Of a DNA stretch of 64,000 nt, positions 35,577 to 43,698 are shown piece after piece. The position numbers were made by a program, and so were the translations under genes. This stretch comes from UBA5070 sp035352895. Lineage in GTDB: Bacteria; Fibrobacterota; Fibrobacteria; UBA5070. The notes beneath the pieces are model-generated. The model was not told the origin of the DNA, did not search any database, and worked only from the letters and a program-made list of their open reading frames with translations. Position 1 is the stretch's first letter, and each line of letters opens with the position of its first letter. Where the stretch lies: the NCBI GenBank assembly GCA_035352895.1, contig DAOPYN010000001.1:62001-126000 (forward strand), given 5' to 3'.

Positions 35577-36328
35577 GAGGCCTCTCCATGGAGGACGCGC
35601 GCGGCCTCGTCGGCGGCGAAGCGCCCGTCGAACAGCGCCTTGCCCACGATCACCCCTTCGATTCCCGGATGCGCGCGGTCGGCGATGGCCTGGAGATCGG
35701 CCAGCGAGGAGATCCCACCGGAGACGATGGTGGAAAGCCCCGTTGCCTCGGCGAAGGTGCAGGTCGAAGGCAGATTCGGGCCTTGCAGCATGCCGTCGCG
35801 GGAGATGTCCGTGAATACGCACGAGCGCACACCCAGGGCGTGCATGGCGCGGCCCAGGTCGTCGGCGCGGAGGCCTTCTCCTTCCGTCCAGCCGGAAACC
35901 TTCGCGATCCCGTCGCGGGCGTCGATCCCCACGATCACCCGTTGGGAGCCGAATCGCGCGAGCATCGCCTCCACCACCCTCGGGTCCCGCGCGGCCACCG
36001 TGCCCGCGATCACGCGTCCCACGCCCCATTCCTCCAGGGCTCGGGCCGCATCGTCCACCGTGCGGATCCCTCCGCCCAGTTCCGTGGGGCATTTGCAGGC
36101 ATCCACCATGCGGCGCACCGCCTGGCCGTTGCGGGCCGCGCCCTCGAAGGCCGCGTCCAGGTCCACCAGGTGGATGCGGTCGGCGCCACCCTTGGCCCAG
36201 GCCTCGGCGATCTCCCAGGGAGCATCTCTGTAGACGGTCTTCTGGTCCTTCCTGCCTTGCACGAGTCGGACGGCGCACCCGTCCATCAGGTCGACGGCGG
36301 GCAGAAACTGGAGTTTGGGCTTGGTCAT
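35573..36328 (-). CDS. hisA: HisA, ProFAR isomerase of histidine synthesis
   Basis: 251 residues from the ATG at 36328, chosen over an upstream ATG at 36415 because family proteins begin with the strand FLPAVDLMDG. Isomerises ProFAR to PRFAR. The TIM barrel has its catalytic aspartates in LPAVDLMDGCAVRLVQG and VFTDISRDGMLQGPN, and phosphate-binding loops ELGGGIRT and IVSGGISS. The other histidine genes in the window, hisE and hisG, lie 2 kb away on the opposite strand. The remaining pathway genes are elsewhere. Confidence 0.94.
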   Translation of the reverse strand: MTKPKLQFLPAVDLMDGCAVRLVQGRKDQKTVYRDAPWEIAEAWAKGGADRIHLVDLDAAFEGAARNGQAVRRMVDACKCPTELGGGIRTVDDAARALEEWGVGRVIAGTVAARDPRVVEAMLARFGSQRVIVGIDARDGIAKVSGWTEGEGLRADDLGRAMHALGVRSCVFTDISRDGMLQGPNLPSTCTFAEATGLSTIVSGGISSLADLQAIADRAHPGIEGVIVGKALFDGRFAADEAARVLHGEAS

Positions 36329-36485
36329 GGTTGGGATCAAATGGAACAATTCCCGGCCCTCCCACCGAGGGTTTCCTTGGCTTACCTTTCCCGCAAGGAT
36401 TTGCTCAGTTTCCAATGAGGCGTTTTTCGATCTTCGATTTTTCGGCGCCGTGCCAAATACGGTTTTTGCTTTTGAAAGGGGTGTC

Positions 36486-37352
36486 GTGAACGTCGAACGT
36501 TCGTCGGAGGCTCCATCGGTCGGATCGACTCCCGATCCGGAGGGTTTCCAGCCCGGCGATCAGCTGGGGCGTTGCCAACTGGTCGCCCCGATCGGCCAGG
36601 GGGGGACAGGGGTGGTCTGGGAAGCGTGGCACACCACTTTGGCCATTTCCGTGGCGGTCAAGGTGCTCCGTTCCACGGAGGATCCGGAAATCGCCACCCG
36701 GATGCTGGGACGCTTCCGCCACGAGGCCATGCTCGCCTCCCGTCTGGACCACCCAGGGTTCGTGAGGGTGCTGGACTACGGGGAGGACCATCGACGGCCC
36801 TACCTGGTGATGGAACTGGTGGGCGGAGGCACGCTGGAAACCTGGATGCGCAACCAGGGGCATGTGGATCAGAAGACGAGTTTGGGAGTCGTGGGGCGCA
36901 TCTGCCAATCCCTGTCGGCGCTCCACCGCCTGGGGATGGTCCATCGCGACATCAAGCCATCCAACATCCTGATCGGACCTTCCGGCCAGCTCAAGATCTC
37001 CGATCTTGGACTGGCGTCCTTTCCTCGCGCACGCGGCGCGGGTGGAACGATCTGGGGCACTCTTCCCTACCTGGCGCCGGAATGCTTCCTGGAGGACCAC
37101 GCGGTGGACCAGCGATCGGACCTGTTTTCGGTGGGGGTGATCCTCCATCGGTTGCTTCTGGGGCGGTTTCCGCCAAGTCCTCCGGCGCAGGGCGACATCG
37201 GTGGTGCCGGTTTCGACGAGGGTACTCTGTATCTGCTGCGCTGGCTTCTCGAGCCGGACGTGCGCTCGCGCATCCAGACGGCGGAGGAGGTGGCTCGCAC
37301 CTGCTGCCGGCAGGCCGAATGGCTGAACCTCCAGGGGAAACGGTCCGCTTGA
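36486..37352 (+). CDS. Minimal Ser/Thr protein kinase
   Basis: 288 residues from a GTG start. This is a bare Hanks-type kinase domain with no membrane helix or sensor domain. Glycine loop IGQGGTGVV (36-44), VAVKVL lysine (K59), catalytic HRDIKPSN (D155, N160), DLG in place of DFG (173-175) and an APE motif (LAPECF, near 197) are all present, so it should be active. It is divergent from hisA and followed by a hairpin. A soluble signalling kinase is inferred. The target is unknown, and no cognate phosphatase is adjacent. Confidence 0.88.
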   Translation: MNVERSSEAPSVGSTPDPEGFQPGDQLGRCQLVAPIGQGGTGVVWEAWHTTLAISVAVKVLRSTEDPEIATRMLGRFRHEAMLASRLDHPGFVRVLDYGEDHRRPYLVMELVGGGTLETWMRNQGHVDQKTSLGVVGRICQSLSALHRLGMVHRDIKPSNILIGPSGQLKISDLGLASFPRARGAGGTIWGTLPYLAPECFLEDHAVDQRSDLFSVGVILHRLLLGRFPPSPPAQGDIGGAGFDEGTLYLLRWLLEPDVRSRIQTAEEVARTCCRQAEWLNLQGKRSA

Positions 37353-37399
37353 ATGCGCGCGAGCGAGCTGGCAACGGATTTTGTCGGCAAGAAACGAAC

Positions 37400-37427
37400 G
37401 ACCCGCCTCCCGGAAGGGAAACGGGTC
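37400..37427. terminator. Hairpin after the kinase gene
   Basis: GACCCG (37400-37405) pairs with CGGGTC (37422-37427), with a further TCCC/GGGA pairing inside. It lies between convergent genes. The stem is short, so confidence is moderate. Confidence 0.45.
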
Positions 37428-37479
37428 GGATCCGAGCTTGCATCGTCGTGGTCCGCAGGTGTCCGCGGACCCTCCGATC

Positions 37480-37896
37480 CTAGGCGCGCAGCGACTTGAT
37501 GGCCGAAGCCAGCTGCTTTTCAAGCGCGGACATGCCCGCCTTGCGCAGTTCCTTCTTGACGGCGTCCAGCGAGGCCATGGCTTCGGAGACGGCCGGATCC
37601 GAGGACAGGCCGTAGACGATGCCTTCCTCGGAGGGCTCGCGGGTGACGTGGTAGCCGAGTTCCCGGGCGCGTTCGACTTCGCGGGCCAGCGTGCGAGGGT
37701 GGACCGGGAAGCCGCGGCGGCCGAGTTCCTTGAGGACCTCGGCTTCGGGAGCCGGAGCGTCCTGGGCCTTGAGGGTGTCGATGAGGGCCTTCAGCTTGCG
37801 GGCCTGGACGACGTAGGAGGCTTCTCCACGGTCGATTTTTGGCCTGCTGGCTTTCGCGGGCTTGGTCTTCGCTGGCTTGGCCTTGGTCTTCGCCAT
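37480..37896 (-). CDS. Basic winged-helix-like DNA-binding protein
   Basis: 138 residues. The first 20 are a Lys/Ala/Pro-rich tail of histone H1 or nucleoid protein type (KTKAKPAKTKPAKASRPK). Residues about 28-100 read like a winged helix: a first helix VVQARKLKALIDTLK, a helix-turn-helix EAEVLKELGRRGFPVHPRTLAREVERAREL, then a strand pair GYHVTREPSEEGIVYGL. This resembles the N-terminal domain of WYL or DeoR-type regulators. The C-terminus (105-138) is helical. GGAG lies six bases before the ATG. Nucleoid-associated or regulatory function is inferred. Confidence 0.7.
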   Translation of the reverse strand: MAKTKAKPAKTKPAKASRPKIDRGEASYVVQARKLKALIDTLKAQDAPAPEAEVLKELGRRGFPVHPRTLAREVERARELGYHVTREPSEEGIVYGLSSDPAVSEAMASLDAVKKELRKAGMSALEKQLASAIKSLRA

Positions 37897-38313
37897 GGCA
37901 TTCTCCTTTGGAGCGTGGATTGCGCGTATCGGAAACTAGGCCGGTTCCGTCCGGCATAGGTCGGATTCTGACGACAACGTAGATGATTCCACTCTTTTCG
38001 ACCAAGGTCAAGGGGCGGATTCTGTCAATTTTTTCGCAGCCTGCGCACACCCGATCCGGCAGATTTTTCCCCTTTCGCGGATTCCGGACGGAATCGGTCC
38101 GCGGCGGCGACGGTCCTTCGCCATGCGCATCCGGCGAGGATCGCTGCCGATTCGCGATGGATTCGGCTATCCGGGGGTATGGCTGGAATGGATTCGCGGG
38201 GATCGATCGGTTTCCGGAATCGATTCGGTTTTCCTGGGAATCGGCGAATCGGAATCGACCAGGTTTCCCCGGAGGGGCGGATCTTCCCCTGGAGGTTCTA
38301 CCTTTGGCGCCCC
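37897..38313. other. 417-base gap between the winged-helix gene and hisE
   Basis: No convincing gene. It holds the promoter at 37984-38012 and, from about 38145 to 38265, at least seven copies of GATTCG or CGAATC in both orientations, including the palindrome GAATCGATTC. GGAGG at 38291-38295 is 18 bases before the hisE ATG, further than usual. I see no histidine-rich leader peptide. Confidence 0.5.
37984..38012 (-). promoter_or_regulatory. Putative promoter of the basic winged-helix gene
   Basis: TTGACC (38012-38007), 17 bases, AATCAT (37989-37984) on the minus strand, about 90 bases ahead of the ATG at 37896. Confidence 0.4.
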
Positions 38314-38655
38314 ATGTCCAACGCAGTCAACGCATCGGGGCTCCTGGAAGCCCTGGACCAGGTCCTGGAGGATCGCAAGTCCCAGGATCCCAGCCAGTCC
38401 TACGTCGCCAAACTCTACCACAAGGGGCTTCCCAAGATCCTGGAAAAGGTCGAGGAAGAGTCCCGCGAAACGATCGAGGCGGCCTCCGAGGAGGGGACCG
38501 ACCATCTCGTGTACGAGGTGGGGGATCTCTGGTTCCACACCTTGGTGCTCCTGCACCACAAGGGGCGCAGCGGAGCCGACGTGCTCCAGGAACTGGCGCG
38601 CCGCTTCGGCGTGTCCGGAATCGTCGAAAAGGCCTCGCGGCCGCCAAAGGAGTGA
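38314..38655 (+). CDS. hisE: Phosphoribosyl-ATP pyrophosphatase
   Basis: 113 residues. Hydrolyses PR-ATP to PR-AMP, step two of histidine synthesis. The helical MazG-like fold has the family signature: SYVAKLYHKGLPKILEKVEEESRETIEAA, then EVGDLWFHTLVLL with the metal-binding acidic residues. It is stand-alone, not fused to HisI. A longer frame opens at 38179, but the extra residues do not resemble the family. hisG starts seven bases after its stop. Confidence 0.9.
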   Translation: MSNAVNASGLLEALDQVLEDRKSQDPSQSYVAKLYHKGLPKILEKVEEESRETIEAASEEGTDHLVYEVGDLWFHTLVLLHHKGRSGADVLQELARRFGVSGIVEKASRPPKE

Positions 38656-38662
38656 AGGCACC

Positions 38663-39505
38663 ATGATCCAGATCGGCATTCCATCCAAAGGGCGTCTCCA
38701 CGAGCCCATCGTGGCGCTCCTCAAGCAGTCCGGCTACCGCTTCCGCGTGGACGGCCGCAGCCTCCGGATTCCCGCCGGGCCGGACACTTCCCTGGTGCTT
38801 CTGCGCACCGACGACATCTCCACCCTGGTGGCCGCAGGTATTCTGGACGCCGGCATCAGCACCCAGGACATCGTTGAAGAGACTTCCGCCCAGGTGGCGG
38901 AGGTCCTGAAGCTGGACATGGGCCACTGCCGGATCGTGGTGGCCGTGCCGGAAAACGGGGACATCCAGTCTCCCGCCGACCTGGACGGCAAGACCATCGC
39001 CACTTCGTTTCCGCACCTGGCCGAGAACTTCTTCGGAAAGCACGGCGCCCATCCTCGCTTCGTGGAAGTGGGCGGATCCTGCGAGGCCATGGTGCCCCTG
39101 GGGCTGGCCCAGGGGATCGTGGACATCACCGAGACCGGCAATTCGCTCCGGGACAACGGACTCAAGATCCTTTCCGAGATCGGTTCCTACCAGACGGTCC
39201 TGGTGGCCCGCCCCGAGCGCGTCGAGGATCCGGAAATCAAGCAGCTGGCCCGTCGGCTCAAGGGCGCCATGATCGCCCAGACCTACCGCCTGGTGGAATA
39301 CAACGTGCCCCGCGCCAAGCTTTCCGAAGCCGAGAAGATCACTCCCGGCTTCCAGGCGCCCACGGTCAACACCCTCGAGGATCCCGCCTGGTGCGCGGTG
39401 CGGGCCCTGGTGCCCGTCAAGCAGCTGGGGCAGGTGATCGATTCCCTGGAAGCTTTGGGTGCCACCGCCATCCTCCAGTTCGGGATCGAAAATTGCCGAC
39501 TGTGA
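38663..39505 (+). CDS. hisG: ATP phosphoribosyltransferase, long form
   Basis: 280 residues. Couples ATP and PRPP in the first step of histidine synthesis. The start IQIGIPSKGRLHEPIV, DAGISTQDIVEE and the PRPP loop around IVDITETGNSLRDNGL are present. The C-terminal 80 residues (from VPRAKLSEAEKITPG to ILQFGIENCRL) are the ACT-like regulatory domain of the long HisG form. This enzyme should therefore be feedback-inhibited by histidine and not need HisZ. The last four bases overlap the GTG of plsC. Confidence 0.95.
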   Translation: MIQIGIPSKGRLHEPIVALLKQSGYRFRVDGRSLRIPAGPDTSLVLLRTDDISTLVAAGILDAGISTQDIVEETSAQVAEVLKLDMGHCRIVVAVPENGDIQSPADLDGKTIATSFPHLAENFFGKHGAHPRFVEVGGSCEAMVPLGLAQGIVDITETGNSLRDNGLKILSEIGSYQTVLVARPERVEDPEIKQLARRLKGAMIAQTYRLVEYNVPRAKLSEAEKITPGFQAPTVNTLEDPAWCAVRALVPVKQLGQVIDSLEALGATAILQFGIENCRL

Positions 39506-40275
39506 AGCCCATCGGGGCTGTGGGGCGGATGCTCGCCCGGATCCGGGCGACCCTCTTTTTCGGGGCGCTGTTCGGATCCATCTTCTTTTTCGGATTCTGG
39601 CTGATTCCCGCGGCCGTGGTGCTCAAACGCGCCTCGTTCATCAAGTGGATGTGCATCACCTGGTTGGACCTGTTCATGCCCGTCTTCGGATTGCGTCACC
39701 GTGTGGTGGGGAAGGAAAACCTCCACGAGCGCCGCACCATCTTCGTGGTCAACCACCAGAGCTGGCTGGACATCCCCCTGATGATGGCCGGTGTGCGGTA
39801 CCCGGCGTTTCTGGCCAAGAAGGAGATCCAATCCTGGCCGTGGTTCGGTTCGGCCATGAAGGTCCTGCGTTGCGTGTTCGTGGACCGCTCCGACCGCCGC
39901 TCGCGCTCCCAGGTGGGCGAGAACGTGCGGCGCGAAGTCAACGACGGCGTGGACTTCTGCATCTTCCCGGAAGGGACCCGGTCCATCGACGGCAAGCTCC
40001 AGCCATTCCAGGGCGGAGCCTTCCGCGTGGCCGTGGACGCAGGGGTGCTGGTGACCCCGGTGGTCATCGACGAGACCTGGTGGATCCTCAACAAGAAGAC
40101 CTTCCAGCTCTATCCCGGCACCATCCGTGCCCGGATCCTGCCGCCCATCGACGCCTCGCTCCCGGAAAACCAGGACGTGAAGAAGCTCATGGCCCAGGTG
40201 CACGCGCAGATGGAACAGGCCCTCGCCGAAATGCGCGCCGAACCCGAAGCCTCGGGACGGTTTCCGGCCAATTGA
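39502..40275 (+). CDS. plsC: 1-acylglycerol-3-phosphate acyltransferase
   Basis: 257 residues from a GTG that overlaps the hisG stop (GTGA). Transfers an acyl group to lysophosphatidic acid at the inner membrane. One or two N-terminal membrane segments (LFFGALFGSIFFFGFWLIPAA) precede the acyltransferase blocks: VVNHQSWLDIP (HX4D), a second block with VFVDRSDRR, and FPEGTRSIDGKLQPFQGGAF. Tandem hairpins follow. Its position after histidine genes suggests operon convenience, not a shared pathway. Confidence 0.9.
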   Translation: MKPIGAVGRMLARIRATLFFGALFGSIFFFGFWLIPAAVVLKRASFIKWMCITWLDLFMPVFGLRHRVVGKENLHERRTIFVVNHQSWLDIPLMMAGVRYPAFLAKKEIQSWPWFGSAMKVLRCVFVDRSDRRSRSQVGENVRREVNDGVDFCIFPEGTRSIDGKLQPFQGGAFRVAVDAGVLVTPVVIDETWWILNKKTFQLYPGTIRARILPPIDASLPENQDVKKLMAQVHAQMEQALAEMRAEPEASGRFPAN

Positions 40276-40312
40276 GTCTCTCGCAGGAATGGCCTGCACC
40301 TAAGGATGCCTC

Positions 40313-40356
40313 CCCGGTGCTTCGCACCGGGATCCGAACAGGGGCGCCCGCCCCTG
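40313..40356. terminator. Tandem hairpins after plsC
   Basis: An 8-bp perfect stem with a TTC loop (40313-40320 and 40324-40331) is followed by a 7-bp stem (40339-40345 and 40350-40356). They sit between convergent genes. Confidence 0.55.
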
Positions 40357-40420
40357 ACCGGGCCAAGGGCCACTGGCGGCACTTGGGGCCCTCCCGTCTG
40401 CCCGATTCCAGAGATAGCTG

Positions 40421-41578
40421 CTACGGAGCCGTCCCCGTGAGGGGTGTGCCCGTCGAGTCCGTGACAACGACCCGCGGATTGGGAGAGAAAATCGCCCCCA
40501 TTCCTGCCGCCGACCAGTCCAGGGCACGGTCACGAGGGCTCCAATCCGCGTTGTGGATCCCGAACGTCGCCCCTTCTCCCGATGCGTCCGGATAGCTCTC
40601 GCCCGGCTTGAGGACCACTCCCTTGCAGGCCAGTACGTAGGCATCCTTTTGGTTCACCTTGGACAGGCCACCCTTGCACTTGGGTGCATACCAGGTCTCC
40701 GCCACGCTCTGCTTGCCCGTTGTGGGCGTGTAGAAGAATCGAACCGAACCAATGGAGACACTTTTTGTCCCGGCGTTTTTGATGACGATCTTCGGTCTGA
40801 GGTACTTGGTGTCCGTCGGCGTCTTATCGCTGGTGGACACCTCCAGCACCGGTTTGTCCACTGGTGTCGCGACTTCCTGGAACATGGCGGTGGGGAAGCG
40901 GTTTTTCGTGACGGTCAGCGACAGACTGGGGGTGGTCGAGGTGGTGTCACCTGCCCAACCCACGAATTTCCATCCCACCGAGGCGACGGGAGTCAAGACC
41001 ACTGAAGAGCCGTTGGGATACGATGTCTGGGATGGACTGACTTGGACCTTGCCTGAACCGCTCACGCTTGGACTGACCACGAATTGTCCAGTTGGAAGCG
41101 GCGGTTCTGGTCGAACCTGGCCAGAGAAATGGAGGAACTCATCATCCGTGAACGTGAAATACGCGTTTGCGATGTTTGTCTTCAATCCTTTTGGGATGAG
41201 GATTCCGAACCCAGATTGCGATCCCCCAGGCGGGATTGGTGCGGCATGATTCTTGGTTTTCCACTCTGCTAAAACTACGGGCTCCTCGTCAACGTAAGTG
41301 GAATCGAAGCTCCAGCCAAAGGGAGAGGCGCCCACCAGTCCTGGCAACGTGTGGCCATAGACGGAGTCTCCGATACTGAAGTTCCAGCGGCCTTCGGAAT
41401 TTGCGCCGAGAGTAATCCAGGAAAGCGGATGAGAGCTGCCGTTTTGGATTGTGAAATTGTAGATGGTGTCGCCATTGGGGGTTGGGGCTGCTCTATATCT
41501 CATGCTGAATTCCGCATTTGCGGATGGAGCCTGCGCGAGAAGAGACGTTACCATGAGGATTTGAGTCGAGATCAGCAT
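40421..41578 (-). CDS. Secreted protein with InlB-type and CBM3-like domains
   Basis: 385 residues with a signal peptide (LISTQILMVTSLLAQAPSANA). Residues about 20-160 form a beta-rich domain I cannot name. Residues about 168-235 match a divergent InlB B-repeat (SGSGKVQVSPSQTSYPNGSSV, GWKFVGWAGD). Residues about 245-365 resemble a family 3 cellulose-binding module: KPVLEVSTSD, LRPKIVIKNAGTKSVSIGSVRFFYT and NADWSPRDRALDWSAAG. No catalytic domain is seen. Binding to polysaccharide or the cell surface is inferred. GC content is somewhat lower than in neighbouring genes. Confidence 0.7.
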   Translation of the reverse strand: MLISTQILMVTSLLAQAPSANAEFSMRYRAAPTPNGDTIYNFTIQNGSSHPLSWITLGANSEGRWNFSIGDSVYGHTLPGLVGASPFGWSFDSTYVDEEPVVLAEWKTKNHAAPIPPGGSQSGFGILIPKGLKTNIANAYFTFTDDEFLHFSGQVRPEPPLPTGQFVVSPSVSGSGKVQVSPSQTSYPNGSSVVLTPVASVGWKFVGWAGDTTSTTPSLSLTVTKNRFPTAMFQEVATPVDKPVLEVSTSDKTPTDTKYLRPKIVIKNAGTKSVSIGSVRFFYTPTTGKQSVAETWYAPKCKGGLSKVNQKDAYVLACKGVVLKPGESYPDASGEGATFGIHNADWSPRDRALDWSAAGMGAIFSPNPRVVVTDSTGTPLTGTAP

Positions 41579-41591
41579 TTGGTTCTCCTTT

Positions 41592-42836
41592 TTAGTTTTC
41601 GAAGTGCCAAGGTTCGGGCATCACTTTCCAATTCAGAAGTGGCCTTCGTAATCCACAATTCTTGGAAAGAGTTGCAATGTCGATGTTTTCCGGATACCAG
41701 TTCATGTCAATGGCTTTGCCCAGCGAATGTTTGGATGTCTTTCCAGTTACGCCTGGCCGATGCTTGTTCCATTCCCGTCTCACTTCTGGCAGAATTGACT
41801 GACAGCCTGAGGTGTCTGCTCCCAAGGTGTCAAGGCGGAGTTTGTTTTGTCGCACTTCATAAAGATGATTCTGATACTGAGGCGGGCGCACCGCGGAGTT
41901 CACTGTGAGTGTCCCACCAACAGCCCGCACCGCTTGATCAAGACACTGGTAGGATGCAAGGAGTTGAGGGGTCAATCCGTTCATCAAAACAGGTGTTTGC
42001 CCTTCTTCGACAAGAACAGCATTCGGATCGCTCAAAGGAGTGAAGGGCAGAAGTTTACATGCACTTGTGGCTCTCAGAGAGTATTCGAACGAGGCAGTTG
42101 GAGGATTTCCTGGGCACTGTGTCAAAGCAGCTTGAACCATGATTTCCGCAGGACCATTGAAGTCGGAATAACGAATAGTGTCTTCGCCCTCAAAAGACCA
42201 TATTTCGTGAGCCGGATTTCCGTTAAAGATAATCCGATTGTCTTGGCGGACTGATCCAGCGATTCTTTTTCCTGTGTCTGGGGAAATCTGGTCACCGACA
42301 AAGATTGCGGCTGCTTCACGGATGCCACCTGGGTATAGGCTATTAAAATACCAAGGATATAGTTGGCCATTTAGTGTGTAAAATTCGCCAAATGGATTTG
42401 CTGGAGGGTTTCCTCTTTTGAAATTGTCGGCTCGATATCGAATTAAAACAAGTTTCCCTGTATCTGTCCCCCAGTCAACTTGCCAGCCCTGGGATCTGAC
42501 GGTAAGTGGAATGTCTGGCCAGCCTTCTCGAATTATGTAGGCAAACCAATCCGATCCGATTGCTTCATACGAAAGTTCCTCCACAGGGGTAAAAGAGCCG
42601 AAGCCGCCAGGAGGCAATGAGCTTTCCGCAGTGAATTCCTGGGCATCAATAGATCCATAAAGGCGTATATATCCTGTATAGGCGGCGGGAGGCCTGAATA
42701 TTACATCATTGCCAGATCGGGAAAATTTAACCGACTCGCAGAATGGTTGTGTCGAAAAGAGTCCTCCGATAAGGAAAAGTAAAACCTTGTGCGGGATTGA
42801 AAAGGAATGGGGGGGGGGGCTGAAGTTGGGTCTCAT
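41592..42836 (-). CDS. Secreted M15-type D,D-peptidase with 11-C tract
   Basis: 414 residues. After a signal-like segment (VLLFLIGGLFSTQPFCE), about 250 residues are unrecognised. The C-terminal 130 show the VanY/M15 zinc peptidase pattern: NSAVRPPQYQNHLYE, TSKHSLGKAIDMNWYP with the H-x6-D zinc ligands, and MPEPWHFE with the final histidine. Cleavage of peptidoglycan stem peptides is inferred. The coding region is much poorer in GC than its neighbours. Codons 6-9 contain a run of 11 C (on the minus strand), where slippage would shift the frame ahead of the signal peptide. Confidence 0.75.
   Translation of the reverse strand: MRPNFSPPPHSFSIPHKVLLFLIGGLFSTQPFCESVKFSRSGNDVIFRPPAAYTGYIRLYGSIDAQEFTAESSLPPGGFGSFTPVEELSYEAIGSDWFAYIIREGWPDIPLTVRSQGWQVDWGTDTGKLVLIRYRADNFKRGNPPANPFGEFYTLNGQLYPWYFNSLYPGGIREAAAIFVGDQISPDTGKRIAGSVRQDNRIIFNGNPAHEIWSFEGEDTIRYSDFNGPAEIMVQAALTQCPGNPPTASFEYSLRATSACKLLPFTPLSDPNAVLVEEGQTPVLMNGLTPQLLASYQCLDQAVRAVGGTLTVNSAVRPPQYQNHLYEVRQNKLRLDTLGADTSGCQSILPEVRREWNKHRPGVTGKTSKHSLGKAIDMNWYPENIDIATLSKNCGLRRPLLNWKVMPEPWHFEN
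42809..42819. repeat. Homopolymer run of 11 G/C in the peptidase gene
   Basis: Eleven G on the plus strand, read as C on the coding strand, inside the 5' coding region of the peptidase gene. It is a candidate phase-variation tract. Confidence 0.85.
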
Positions 42837-42978
42837 TCTTTTGCCTCTTTGGTGCGGGGAAACCTGTCAGCTGGAGAACTTGCTAGCCGGCCCAGGACCA
42901 GCGAACAATGGCGAATTGCGGGCCGACGTTCACAAACGTACAGTCAGTTTTTGGCCTAGGCGCTTCTTAAGTAAAAAA

Positions 42979-43620
42979 TCAGTTCGGCAGTGTCGCCGCC
43001 CAGCCCAGGCCCGCCGACCAGAACGTGGTGTTGTCGGCGCGGGAGGCGCCCAGCCTGAGGTAGACGGGGACCCGCCAGCTCGAAAAATCCGCGAGGAGGG
43101 CGCCCATGGCCATCGGGACGGCGGAATTGGCGCCGTCGGCGTACCAGCGGATCTTGCCGCTGGCGCTGCGGTGTTCTGCTGTGCGTTCGGGCAGGTAGTA
43201 GCCCCCGCCCAGTTCCAGCCAGAAGGGCGAGGCCAGGCACAGGGTGACGCCTCCGGAAACCTCCAGCGCGCGCAGGCGACGCGAACCGGTGGGGGTGGCG
43301 TCGGAGGGGGCGATCTCGTTGTAGTGGTTTGAGGTGTCGCGCTCCAGCATTCCCGAGCCGACTCCAAAACGGATGCTCAGGCCCCACCCGCGCTGGTCGG
43401 GTGTGCGGTCGTCGAGGCTGGCCACGTGGAGGCCCCAGAGATGCGCGTCCCCCGATCCCACCATCTCCCACTGGCCCCCCAGCGCGATCCGGGAGGTGGA
43501 CGGATTCGAGGGCGGCTTGAGGGCGAGGGTGTCGGAGTCCGGCGATGCGGAATGCCCGCGAAGGCAGATCGCCAGGGACAGGAACGCCACCTTCGGCAGG
43601 CGGCGGGAGTTGGGAAGCAT
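42979..43620 (-). CDS. Outer-membrane-like hypothetical protein
   Basis: 213 residues. A hydrophobic start (VAFLSLAICLRGHSA) suits a signal peptide. The rest alternates polar and aromatic residues in strands (WGLHVASL, GWGLSIRFGVGSG, LEVSGGVTLCLASPFWLELGGGYYLP, PVYLRLGAS, WSAGLGWAATL), which suggests an eight-stranded outer-membrane beta-barrel. No family is recognised. It is separated from the metallophosphoesterase gene by 78 bases and may be co-transcribed. Confidence 0.6.
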   Translation of the reverse strand: MLPNSRRLPKVAFLSLAICLRGHSASPDSDTLALKPPSNPSTSRIALGGQWEMVGSGDAHLWGLHVASLDDRTPDQRGWGLSIRFGVGSGMLERDTSNHYNEIAPSDATPTGSRRLRALEVSGGVTLCLASPFWLELGGGYYLPERTAEHRSASGKIRWYADGANSAVPMAMGALLADFSSWRVPVYLRLGASRADNTTFWSAGLGWAATLPN

Positions 43621-43698
43621 CGGTCGTCTCCGGTTGCGGCCGTGAACACGGTGGGCCAGTACAGGGGAAACCTACATCGGCCCGGTTCCCATGCGGGC

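Noticed and set aside
41847..42254. Small plus-strand frame inside the M15 peptidase gene
   Set aside because: The peptidase frame carries zinc-ligand motifs and a signal peptide. The opposite frame has neither.
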